DNA from: Actinernus sp. WN-2022
Taxonomy: Eukaryota > Cnidaria > Anthozoa > Actiniaria > Actinernidae
DNA length: 64,000 nucleotides
Direction: 5' to 3'
NCBI GenBank assembly: GCA_030867875.1
Contig: JAOWCC010000911.1
Coordinates: 79,045-143,044, forward strand
Shown: in pieces, positions 49,601 to 61,600 of the stretch
Numbering within the stretch: position 1 is the first letter of the stretch
How the letters are laid out: each line of letters starts with the position of its first letter
The notes under the pieces: model-generated
Database searches by the model: none
What the model saw: only the letters and a program-made list of their open reading frames with translations
Told to the model about the DNA's origin: nothing
Made by a program: the position numbers and the translations under genes

Positions 49601-52600
49601 CATCCTTTGTAGCAAGGCAAACATAAGGCTTTCTTACAACAGGCTGTAAGGATTTTTGACTTTACTTCGAAGCAGAATTCGAGAGCAAAAAGACGTTCTG
49701 CAATGTGTGCTTCAAGTGGTACATCCAGTGTCATGCATATATGGTGGGGCTGTGCAGCGTCACAGTTGCAACCATCAGTGTCCCGAGTTGGGGGAGGATG
49801 GTAATGCATACCGCCGTCGCGCCATCATCCCTGTGCATGGCCCAAACCTGTGTTTGCCTCAAGCTCGGCGAGTACGTCTGTCGTCTTTGTGGGAAGAAGG
49901 ACCTCTTCCCACAATGGCACGACGACAACGATGACGATGCGCTTCACCACTCCGTTATCAATGGGGACAGGGACACCAGCAACATGGGTGTGGGAAAGTA
50001 GATGCCCTGGTCAACCCTATAGGAGAGAGCTGAGAGAGAGAGCTGAGCGGTCGTGATGCATGTTTTAGGGTATCTTCCTTATGGGGATGCCCACCAGTTG
50101 CGGTTTCTTTGTTTGATGCGGTGCGTGGGACCTCCCGGCGCGTCAACAGCCGCCTCATCGACTGCGTTTTCTGTAAGTAGAGGCAGCGAAGCCACCACAG
50201 GCACAAGTTCAGAAGAAGAAGAAGGATCCCCAACCACCACCATCGCCACAGAAGAAGCCACCGCCCAGCTCAAGCATGTTAAGGCATGGTTTTTGAACCG
50301 TTCTGATAAAACATTCAAAATTCGTTATCTTTGTTATTTATATATGAAATACCCTATAACTTTGGAATAATACGGTAATCGTGTGTCTTAACATTTAAGT
50401 ATAGGTATTTTGGTGTTTTGAAGGTCACGTGACCTTAAGGCTGATAAAACAAAGAAATCAAAATGGGGTGGCGGAAGTTATTGTTTTGTTTCAGATTTTC
50501 GATTCGAAATGTTAAGCTTGTTATGGGAAATGAGACTGTGTCCGGAATGGTTGACTTTTTATCACTGAAGAGGATATAAATGGCGAAAAACGGTTCCAAG
50601 AATAGGTCACGTGACCTGTTTTCTATATTTTCGCCTTAACAGTCTATCATGGTCAACCATTCCGGACTGATCTTTAAAGTCAACCACAAGTGTAATCAGA
50701 TAAACACAAAATCGTTACTTAAAATATAAAATGCACCACCCCGTTTTTAGTTTAATTTTCAACTTTTTGTGATCACGTGGTTGGTCACGTGATAGACATT
50801 TTACCAAAATTTTATATTAGGACGATTAAAAACGCTTAGATTAGTTATAACCACCATTGTTCTAGGATTTGAGCAAATTCATGTGACTCTATTCAAGAAA
50901 ATAGCTGTAGCCTCGTTTTCATGTTCAAACCATGCCTTAACATGCTTGAGAGTAAGAAGTAGAAGAAGAAAAATGAAACTTCCAGAGATCGCGTGAGCGG
51001 CGGGCTCGAGCAGTGGCAGGCCAATCTGATTGACATGCAGAATGTGGAGAAGGAGAACCGTGGGACCAAGTACGTGCTGACAGTCATCGACATGCAGTCG
51101 CGGTATGCATGGGCCGTCCCCCTGAAATCCAAATGCTACCCTCAGATCGTGGATGCCTTTCCACTGCATTTTTCGCGAGCCTTCTTCCGTTCCAAAAAGA
51201 TTCATTGGTTTCGCACGTTCCAAGCCCAGACGAAAGCGTCCATCGTCGAACGTTGGAATTGTACATTGAAGCAGCAGTTATGGCGCTTTTTCGAACACTT
51301 TAACATGATGCAGTTTTTGCATGTATTGCCACTCTTGGTGACCAGTTGCAATGCCTTGGTGCATTCGGCAACGGGAATGGCCCTCGAACACAACTACTAT
51401 GTTTCTATTTTTTGTCCTCAGTCAATGAAAAAAGTGGAAGAGAAGAGAGAACAGAACGCGGTGGAATTACCAAAGGGGGAGATTCCTTTTCTTTTTCTTC
51501 TTAGCTTCTTCTTCTGGACCCTTGTCTTGAGGCTGTGTTGCCTTCTTCTTCTTCTCCACGCTTCGCGGTGATGAGTCTTGAGAACACACTTTTGAGGGAC
51601 AGCTTGTTTTCTCTTCGATTCCTTTACAATGGAAGCTGTGACTGAATCACGGTTCAACGACATCTCTTCCCCATTTTTTTCATCATCCGTTGTTTTTCTT
51701 CGATCACGTAAGTCGTGAACCAAGAGGGCAACACGGGACCATACTCTTTGCGCATCAACTCCGACCACACCCACTTTGGCAACACCAGATCTTTGACGTG
51801 ATGTGTCGCATAATACACCCCCGTCCCCGATGGAGGCAAAAACAATGATAACAACACAGGTGCCTAATGGCTAATTCCTCCTTTCTTTTACTTCTGCTAC
51901 AAGTCTTGACTGTCCAGCCGAACTCCTTCGGGTTTGTTGACTTTGGGGCTGGCCATGATGTTAAGTTCTTCAATAGGTTCTCGCATTCCATCTCCCACCT
52001 TTCCTGTTGGGTCTGGCACCAAGCCAAATGCTGCTTCTGATAGTATTCCATCGCGAACCAAGCCAGGATGACACACCGATACACAAAAACCAGAGCAACA
52101 AACAGATGCATACTAATTGGGTTCGGATACCAACACCACTTGATCTCGGGGGAGTTCTCCGTGATAGAAACAAAACAACTGCTTACTCCAATGCACGGCC
52201 AACCCCAGCAAATCCGGACGGGCATAACCGTACAGGAATTCCAACCACACTTGCTCTTCACGAGTCAGACAATTTTTGACCACCACATTGTCGTCCATGG
52301 AGGAATGCTGTTGTACAAAACCAGAAATCAATACGACATCTTTATACTGAGCCTTCACATGTTGGGCAATCTCAAGAGGAGCCTTTAGCCGTCGCTTTTC
52401 TCTGCCTGAACACCCCAATCAATGCATGCAATGGTATAAGCTAAAAGATTAAACTTTTTCTCCTGTACTGCCCACACCACATGAAGAAAATTGCTCCCCA
52501 ACAAACATGCTTCATCCCCCGACGAGTACACGTAATAATAATAATTTAAATATTTGTACAGGAAGCAAACCTCACCCTAAGGTGATTTTCAGGAAGGTCC

Positions 52601-55600
52601 TGAAAATAACGTAACGACAAACTTTTTATATTCCATCTGACTTGCAACTAATTTACGAACTGAGTCGCGCCAACGTTCTATATTACATGTATGTTCCATC
52701 CGTATTTTCTATTGTTTAAGTTTTTTTACCTAAAGTCGTCAACAAGTTCAGTCCTACTGCCAAAACCATGATCCAAAGAAGAAGATGAAAAGAAACTATG
52801 TCGTTCATCACCACACGTACATGTACTTGTGTCCACTGCTTTTATGAATCTTCTCCTTCTTCGTCCGAACGAAATAGTCTACTCATGCCAACTAAAATAC
52901 CTCATAATTTATACAAACATGTTTTCTCAAAATATTCCGACAAATCCAATGCACCACACTTTAGGATTAAACAGATGTCTCCATTTCCATGATTTCTTCC
53001 TGATGCTGGCGTTTGGCAATCGTATATTCCACGAGCATCTCCCCATGCTCATCCACAATCCGAAAACACCACAAACCTTTGCAATCGCACAAGGGGTGGG
53101 GCATAGAACGTCATCGTTCTCGTCCTCCCTTATTTAAAACCTCATAATTATTTCAACCTATACACCACCTCTTTTCTCTCTACATGTACTTGAAGACGAA
53201 TATATCGTACCCCAAACACAATCTCTCTGGCTTGTACCAAAACGTTCGGTAATGGTTAGAATCACACATCATCTTTCATCAAAGCCTCGTAATATTTCAT
53301 TACCAGAGCACGACACAACGTTTAACAAGCTTTCGACATTGAGCGTTCGCCTAGCTCGAGAGGATGGTCCTCCTTCTGCTCTTCAATCATGAAACTTCCA
53401 ACATGCAACAAAGCACGAGCCACTGCGACAATCATCAAATTCTTCTTGCGCTGCTCGAAACATTGCTCAAAATCACTATGCGAACCAGTGCCCTCATCCC
53501 CCACTCCTCCTCTTTTTATTCTTCCTTCTTGTCGAACTCCAAGCTCGCCTTCATGCTGAACGCATTCTCCAGAAAAAATATTCCTCACACTCTTTTTATA
53601 GAGAAGAAATTTCCACCCTCTGTTCCTGAACTTCAATTCCCCAAGGTGGAAAAATACAAAAAGGAAACAGAGCCACATCAAACACCTGCATGGCTTTCAT
53701 TGTGTCCTCTCCATTCATAAAAAGGAGTTCCAATGTTCAAACCCACCACAATACCTGTATACAGCATGTACGCCTTCATCTGTTCTTTGCAAATGTTATA
53801 ATGCTCATAATCCGTTTCCAAACGCCACATTTCTTGTTCTTCTCAAACTATCTCAAACTATTAAAACAAAAACATCACACTTTTTAAAGGTAATACATAC
53901 TTTATTTATTGATCTATACTCCGACGTTCCGTCAGTAATATCCAAAATTCCCGATTTCCAAAACTCCAGAAACCAGTCTCATTGAAACCTTTCTTCTTCG
54001 TAGACACGTCTCGCTTCCTCCGTCCGCAATCGATTACGATAATGATGAATTCAATCGACATCCGCCAACACCAACGAAGACGCAAATGTTTGAATCCCAC
54101 ATTGCCAACAATGAGCTCGTGCGTACAAACTGGCTCGGGCCCGCACGCGACCCATAGCCTTACTCCTCTAAAGTTTCGCCCATCTCCTTTTCGTTAAAAC
54201 GATGAACAGCCATACGATAATGGGCCCTCGTCAAAATAAGGAAACGTCAATCCTAAACGACTCCAGGTTTGGTGCACACTCGCAGAGGTTTGCTTCCTCA
54301 GACGAACCCTTCAACAACATCGATTACAGACATGAAACGTTTCAGTAAAATAACCCCAACGATTCAGTTCCACAAACACATCTCCAAGGCAGTTCCAAAA
54401 AAGGAAAACGATCCACGCACAAATCACAGTGACCCACACACTGATCCAAGAAATACAACTTTGGCCACAACACGGGTTGTTGTGCTATCAAAGAAGCAGC
54501 CATCATTCTTTTTTTTCTGGATGCAAAAACCTTTAAGCCACTTGATAGGGCCGTCAGCAAATCCGTCTCACTCACTCCATCCACTTGTTCCTAATACCAT
54601 TCGCACAAATATTTCAACAAAGCACGTTTCTGGATCCAGAACGTATGCCGAACCTAGAATTCATTAAGAAAACCACAAGCAGACCACGTATTGTTTTCCT
54701 CTATAACCACAATCAGACCACCTTATATCAAACGTCCATCAAAAAACCATAAGCCCCACCCACCAGCAGACATAGTAGCAGACATTTTCAGTGTACTATA
54801 GTACTTTACTAAAAAAAAGGAAATTCCTGGGGGAGGGAGTCATACATTATTTTGTAAGTGTAACATTCCCTCCATGGTGGGGGGATGGATACATATATTT
54901 TCTAAAATCACGCGATTTCTAAAATTATTTAAGACTCACCCATAGGGGAATCATAGCAGGAAAGTTGAATCTGCAGACCAATAAAAATATTAAAGAACTT
55001 AATATATTATTTTAGTTATGTAATATTATTGCATTTAGCCATGTGCAGTACGTATCATTCAACTATGTATTACTGAAGTTGTGATGGATATGTAAAGTGG
55101 TAGATGTTTTTTTGGATCCAGTGTTCTCCAGACATTTTTCAGTGGATGGTGAAATAGTAGGTTGAAGTAGAGTGGCTTTCGTATGAGTGGGACAAAAATA
55201 TGGCACGTCCATAGCCTTACCATAACCATACTATACCTTACTGTAACTTGATTGGTCGGAACAGAAAGACAAAAAACAATGGGAAACCATTTCAACATTG
55301 ATCACAGTATGTAAATACAGTAACCGTGCCATTATTATTAAAGTTATTGCAGCTGGAACTAGCCCACTCATACGAAATCCACTCTAGTCATTACCAACAC
55401 ATCATCTATTTAAGCAGCCAGCATTTCAGAGTGGAGTAGTCAGCAAAAACACCAGCCACCATCTCTTCTGGAAAACACTGTTTGAAGCATGTGCCACATA
55501 GAATCAGATATAGGCATGTGAAAAAAAAAATTGAAGCACCAAGTTATCCTAGATCTTCTCAATGTTTTACGTGCAGTACATACATGTACACTAGCTGTAC

Positions 55601-58600
55601 TTACGGTGTGACTCCAGCACAGACGCCCAGTGGTACTCTGTAGGAGTATGTGTCCATATCTTTTGTGACCGATGGCATTGTCTCTCCCATCTGCAGTGAT
55701 GTGATAGAGCATGCATGTTCTACAACCTCTGAAAAAGGTAATTAATGAAAACAATGAGTATCAAACTGTAATAAAAACAGTATGAACTGTGAATCACTGT
55801 CACTGTCAATCAGACAATATTTTAAATTAATATTTGTGCACCGTACAAAATCCAAGCAGGTAATTGGCTAATGACAGTGCTTTATTGGTGACCACAGCAC
55901 CAGTCTCTAAAGCATTGCACTGTTGGTGAATAAATAGGATGTTGTACATAATACATGTATATTGGTTATAGTTCACTTACGAAGTCCTCTTAATACATCT
56001 CCCTCTGCATCAGCTAATGTCTTGCCTTGTTCTAAGGTAATGTTCTTAGCAAGTTCTTTCTGTAAATACAGAAAAATAGCTATAATAATATTGTGAACAA
56101 TCTGCAGCACAGTTGGCCGACCACTTATCAACAGCTTACCAACCACTAGACAGTCTTACTGACCACAATCTTATGGTAGATTGTTCACAGTAGCCCAGAA
56201 AAATCAGTATGAAAAGCCAAATTGACGATTTCAACTACTGTATACATTTAAATGTAAAGTGTATTAATTTTGCAATAACTAAGGATTTTAAGACAGTCTA
56301 ATATTATTGCCGAGCATGTCACTGATCAATCAATCATGGTTGGAAAAAATGCATCACAATTATTGCTCGGTTGAAACATGCTTGATTGATTGGCACTGAA
56401 CTAGCTGCCTCCTGGTTAGCTCATGCAGTGGTTATTTAAAGCACATGTCTGTTGTGCGGCAGGTCGCAGGTTCAAACCCTAGCCAAACCACCACTCAGAG
56501 TCTTAAAATAACTGGGAAAAGGTGCAGCATTAGCTCTGACATCTGCATATATGATTTGGCTTTCACATCTCGGGTCAGGATGTTAAATCGTAGGCCCCTT
56601 CTGAGAATTAATGCAAACAAATTTCTGGCAGTGACCACGCTCAGTGGATTATAGCGGCCATATAACTATATTAATAGACTAAGTTTATTAAACAATTAGC
56701 AATACCATGCTAAATACATGTACATTGACACTCAAAGTCTATTAATATTAAATGTTATTGTTATTATTATTGTTATTGTTGTTGTTGTTGTTATTATTGC
56801 TGTTGTTATTATTGCTGTTGTTGTTGTTGTTATTGTTATTATTATTGTTATTGTTGTTGTTGTTGTTATTATTGCTGTTGTTATTATTGCTGTTGTTGTT
56901 GTTGTTATTGTTATTATTATTGTTATTGTTGTTGTTGTTGTTATTATTGCTGTTGTTATTATTGCTGTTGTTGTTGTTGTTATTGTTATTGTTATTATTA
57001 TTATTTATGAAGTCATTTCTTACCATATTTTTCTTGATAAGATGCTGAAGGTTGAACATTGTTTGTTGTCGTGTCAATACCGATGTCTCAGACCAAGTTG
57101 GGAAGGAGGAAGCTGCAGCGTCAACTGCGGCCTGCATTTCCTCCTGAGTAGACTCCGGCACACGAGTTACTACTTCATTTGTAGCCTGCAAATAGAAAAG
57201 CCAGTTAAAGGAAACCCTGGTTGTTGGAACAAGTTGCCGTCAAATTGTTAGCAAATTAAAGTCTAAGATGAAAATAATGTGTTGAAAAAATTGGAAAATA
57301 TATTTTAGTTTTTGAAAACAAATTGGACATGAATACATGTACATGAGCCATTTTGGATGTGGGTACTGCCATCTTGGATCTGATAACGTTTTTTTGGCAG
57401 TCCATATTGTTACACAATAAAAGCTATTGCTTTTTTTTGGATAATAAAGTCATCAGATCCACGATGGCGTCACCTGCGCCCAAAATGGGTCATACTCATG
57501 TCCAATTGTTTTCAAAAACTAAAATATATTTTCTAATTTTTTCAACAAATTTTCAACTTAGACCATATTGCCAACAATTTAACAGCGACTTGTTCCAACA
57601 GTCAGGGTTTCCTTTAAACAACATTGTGGTAAATGCTTTAATTTGTTGTTTTAAGTTTGGTAATTTTCATCCACATCTAAGATGTTAACATTTGCAAACT
57701 GAGGGTCTTCAATACATGATTGACTGTATAGGTTTTCACATACAACATGTAGCTGGCACGTTCTGTGAAGTAGCTGTAGATTACTTCAAAACCTCTCCTT
57801 TTCATACGGAGATCCTTACTTTGTCTGGGTAAAGAAGCAGGCACAAGTATCCAGAGTAGATGGATAATTTTGCCAGTTGCTGGCTTTTATTGAAAAACCC
57901 TAAAACTAGACTGAAAATACTTACAGGATTATGAAGGTCTATCCATTTGGAAGTATTTGATTCCACAAACTGACCATTGATAAACAACTTGGTTGTCTGC
58001 ACCTTTAAAACATAACGGCATTGATCATCATTAGTTCAATGCATGGTACAATAATTATTATGGTAGATATGAAACAAAAATTAAGGGTTAAAGTGAACAA
58101 GTTGCACCGTAAATTTGTTGTCGGTAAGTGGTCAGCCGACCACTTACCAACAGCTTACCGACAGCTTACCGACAGCTTTCCGACAGCTTACAGACACAAT
58201 TTTACAGACACAATTTTACCGACCACTTACCGACAACGTATTTGCGGTGCAACTTGTTCACTTTAGCCAAAATTTAGGCATGCAAATTCAACATGAAATA
58301 AGCATTTACTTCATTGCTCCCCTCTCAGGAGCACTCAAGGTACTTCATGTAGGCATGCATGCATGACAAAATTAGAACAAATTTTATTACTTGTAATAGT
58401 CCAATGAAAGCAAACTTAATTGTTTCTATACTCACTGTGCCATTACTGTATCTCTTGTATGAAACACTTAATGGCATGGCCTGTGAAACATAATGTTGTT
58501 AGTTATATAAAATGACAATTTATTTGAACTAAATGTACATATTTACATTTGATGTAACAGGGCGCAATGAATAAAATGAACTTGAACATGTATGATGTAA

Positions 58601-61600
58601 TATCCCTATTATTGACCACTTTCATAATGACCACCTCCTAATTTGCATAATTTGGTTGATTAATCCGTTAAGAGAAACTGCTACCACACGAATGACCATA
58701 ATTATTAAAACTTAGTAGTAATTATTGTGTTCAGTTATAGAGCAATGTATACGTAGAGAATAATATTGCTGTTGAGTAATATAGGCATTTCTAATATTGG
58801 AAAAAAACATGAAAGCAAGGCTAGAAAGGCCTCCATTGTTTTTCTCATACACATCTCTCTAATTTCAAATGCCTGTAATTAAAGGAGTTATGTAGTACTT
58901 GTCACGATTCTGATTGGTTGTTATAGACAATGGCAAAATCACGCTATGTCACGCGCCGCTGCAAATTTCCCTTTCGATTTAAATAAATAAAATGCTGCTT
59001 TATAAAAATATAACATATAATACCTAACAATATAATACTGAATTAGTTTTAAATCTCCCCCTGATATTCCCCTAAAATCTCCCCTCTTTTTGGAAACCAG
59101 GTGAGACATGCTCTCCCATATTTTAAGATCATAGCAAGCCCTGCTCATATAGCATAAAATCCCTTCCAGTCATAAGCAGCTTACCCTGTATATAGAGTAA
59201 GTTTATCATAGTTTCAAGTTTCATGCTTGAATACAATCATGTACTAGTAATGCAAAACATCATGACAACTAATCAATTTTATTTGAAAAGACTAGTGTCA
59301 AAGTCAGAACACTATTTAAAGTGTGTAGTTTTCTCAGAATGTCTTTATCGGATACGAGGTCCCTCAGTTACAGTGTTACAGTGTATGTTAGCCACCCTAA
59401 TAATCCCCATATCACCCTACTGAACATACATGTATATATGCAATCAATGTAAATCAATGAACATAAAACCAATTGATCAATCGATAAACATTAGTTAATT
59501 GAAATAAAATGATACAGAATATACACAATGTGACAGCAATTTTGCCCACCAGTAAAATAATTAGCTTGTTTATATAATTACATCATCTACATGTTGGCTT
59601 CAGGCAACTAATACTAACAGCTAATCATTCCAAAATTGACAAAGATTGTAGGAGGATTGGATCCCTTGTTGAGTTTCTTGTTGCACTGCTCGCACGATTG
59701 AAAATTGCAGCATTTACCGTATAGCTACCAACACGCACAAATTTTGTTGAAGAAAAGTGAAGCGTGAATTTTAAAATAAAATTGAATTGCACATAGCTTT
59801 TTGCATCACTATTCTCCATGTCCAATACATTGCTGACAGCAATAATTAATAAGAAGGAAAACATATGTATTCATAACCTTTAATTAATTAAAAGGTTGGA
59901 AGGAGGGCAAAATACGGGGGGGGGGCAAAATCACTGCTGCACCGGTACTCCATGTACCAGTACTAATATACATGCATCAAGAGTTCCGGACTTCCGGTTG
60001 GATCACACTGCATTCTGGGTAGGTGGGCTCAGAAAAGTGGGCATCAACTTCTAGATTGGCCAAATTGGATTTGAGTGCAGTCAATTTTTGCTCCTTTGCA
60101 TGTTCAAAAACTTACTACCTAATACACGGAATATCTTACCTTTACAGATTCTTCAGTTGGGAGTTCTATTAAAGTCGATGTTTAAGCTTTAGAACGGTAT
60201 TAATAAAGTTTCCAAGTTGACTGCGCTCAAATCCAATATGGCTGCCCTGGAAGTTGATGCCCACTTTTCTGAGCCCACCTACCCAGAATGCAGTGTGATC
60301 CAACCGGAAGTCCAGAACTCCTGATGCATGTATAAGCTGATTCAGGCCTCAAAATTAAAAAAAATCCTTTAATACCAAGTAGTCACCATTTCGCAACTAG
60401 CAAATAAAATCCAGTCATCAGCCAACAAATGTTATGTAATTGAATTAATTCCAAAAGCAATCATCTCTATGGCCACAAAAATCAAAATGTGAACAAACCT
60501 GTGAACACATTACGCAATATCAAATTACAAAACTATTTTAACAGGGACTGCTGACCAGAATTAGTTCAGTGGTTATATACCTTGCCAGTTTGGGGCTTCA
60601 TTCAGCATCTAATTTGTCACTATGTGGAGCTCAAATGGAGTAATGCCAGGGGCGAGATGATTGCTTTTGGAATTGACTAGAACATTAACAGCCAAGGTGT
60701 CAACTAATCAGTAAGTTTTAGGTACTACCAAGCATTATGTTATACTAGTAGTCACATTGGTGACCATATCGGTCATAATATTGGGCCTGTAATTAGAATG
60801 CTGTATCAGTTACAGAATACTACAAGTACAGTAACTATGCTAGTGTTAGTATGAGGAAGGTCTCACAACCGAACAAGTGACCGCGCCCCTATACTGGGCC
60901 AGGTAAAATGACAAGGTAGAACTCCTGTCTTGATGCATACAGACGGTCTCTCCATTATGGGACCTGTTTTTGTACGAACTGTATACTACACATGACAAGG
61001 TAGAACTCCTGTCTTGATGCACACAGACCATCTCTCCATTATGGGACCTGTTTCTGTGCAAAAACTGCACATGCCTATTATTTTACGCTTTTCGTCAAAA
61101 TTTCAGAAATTATTTAAGAAATGAAACAGATCTTCCGTGTTTTCACAGGCTCATGCAAACCGAGGTACATGTAAGTTTGGGAGAATTTGAGAGCAGAACA
61201 AACACGAGACTGCAGGTCGAGTATTTGTACCTGCTCGAGAATTCTCCCAAACTTACTGAGGTTTACATGAGCCTGTGCAAACACAGAAAATCTGTTTCAT
61301 TTCTTTTATAAAATAATTATTTTGATAAAAGAAGCACTTAGGGTGCTTGTCTTATGGTGTGACGTCATTTCCATGTTTGCACAGGCTAATGAAACATGGC
61401 TATCAGCCAATCAGAACGCACGTACTATCAAATTATTTTATAAATATTTTTTTAAATCAATTTTACATAGTTCATTTCGCTATCGGATATACAATTTGAT
61501 TGTTCATATTGTAAATAGAAGTGCGACGGAAGGGGGGTTCTATTTAAAAACACGGCCAACTTTTATCAATAGTGCATGTGCGCAACCCATATTTATTTAA

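Larger units (their letters stand above)
47803..54810. mobile_element. Polinton/Maverick-like element (~7.0 kb) in ALDH6A1 intron 7
   Basis: Terminal inverted repeats of about 122-126 bp (47809-47930 and 54680-54805). The left starts AGTAGTATTGTACACTAAAT and the right, on the minus strand, AGTACTATAGTACACTGAAA; both go on as atgtctgctacta-gtctgctggtggg. TTTACT lies directly outside on both sides (47803-47808; 54805-54810, the first T shared), a 5-6-bp target duplication. AG termini, a 6-bp duplication and a Polinton-type integrase inside point to Polinton/Maverick. It is far below the usual 15-20 kb, and no PolB, ATPase, protease or capsid gene is recognised, so this is a deleted or minimal relative. 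The left end folds back on itself (47870-47962 against 48116-48182). Confidence 0.8.

Noticed and set aside
49107..50001. Plus-strand ORFs rich in Cys/Trp/Gly over the RING/SIM region, including a CRLCGKK stretch
   Set aside because: Codon patterns fit the minus strand better, where a RING-like half and clear SIM motifs lie; the plus frames look like shadows. Not fully excluded for 49705-50001.
56404..56490. tRNA gene
   Set aside because: B box is good, but there is no pairing acceptor stem and a SINE body follows.
56718..57251. Poly-Leu, Val/Ile and poly-Asn ORFs
   Set aside because: Direct products of the GTT/ATT microsatellite. The minus-strand frame begins with the real ALDH6A1 exon 4 residues and simply runs on into the intron.
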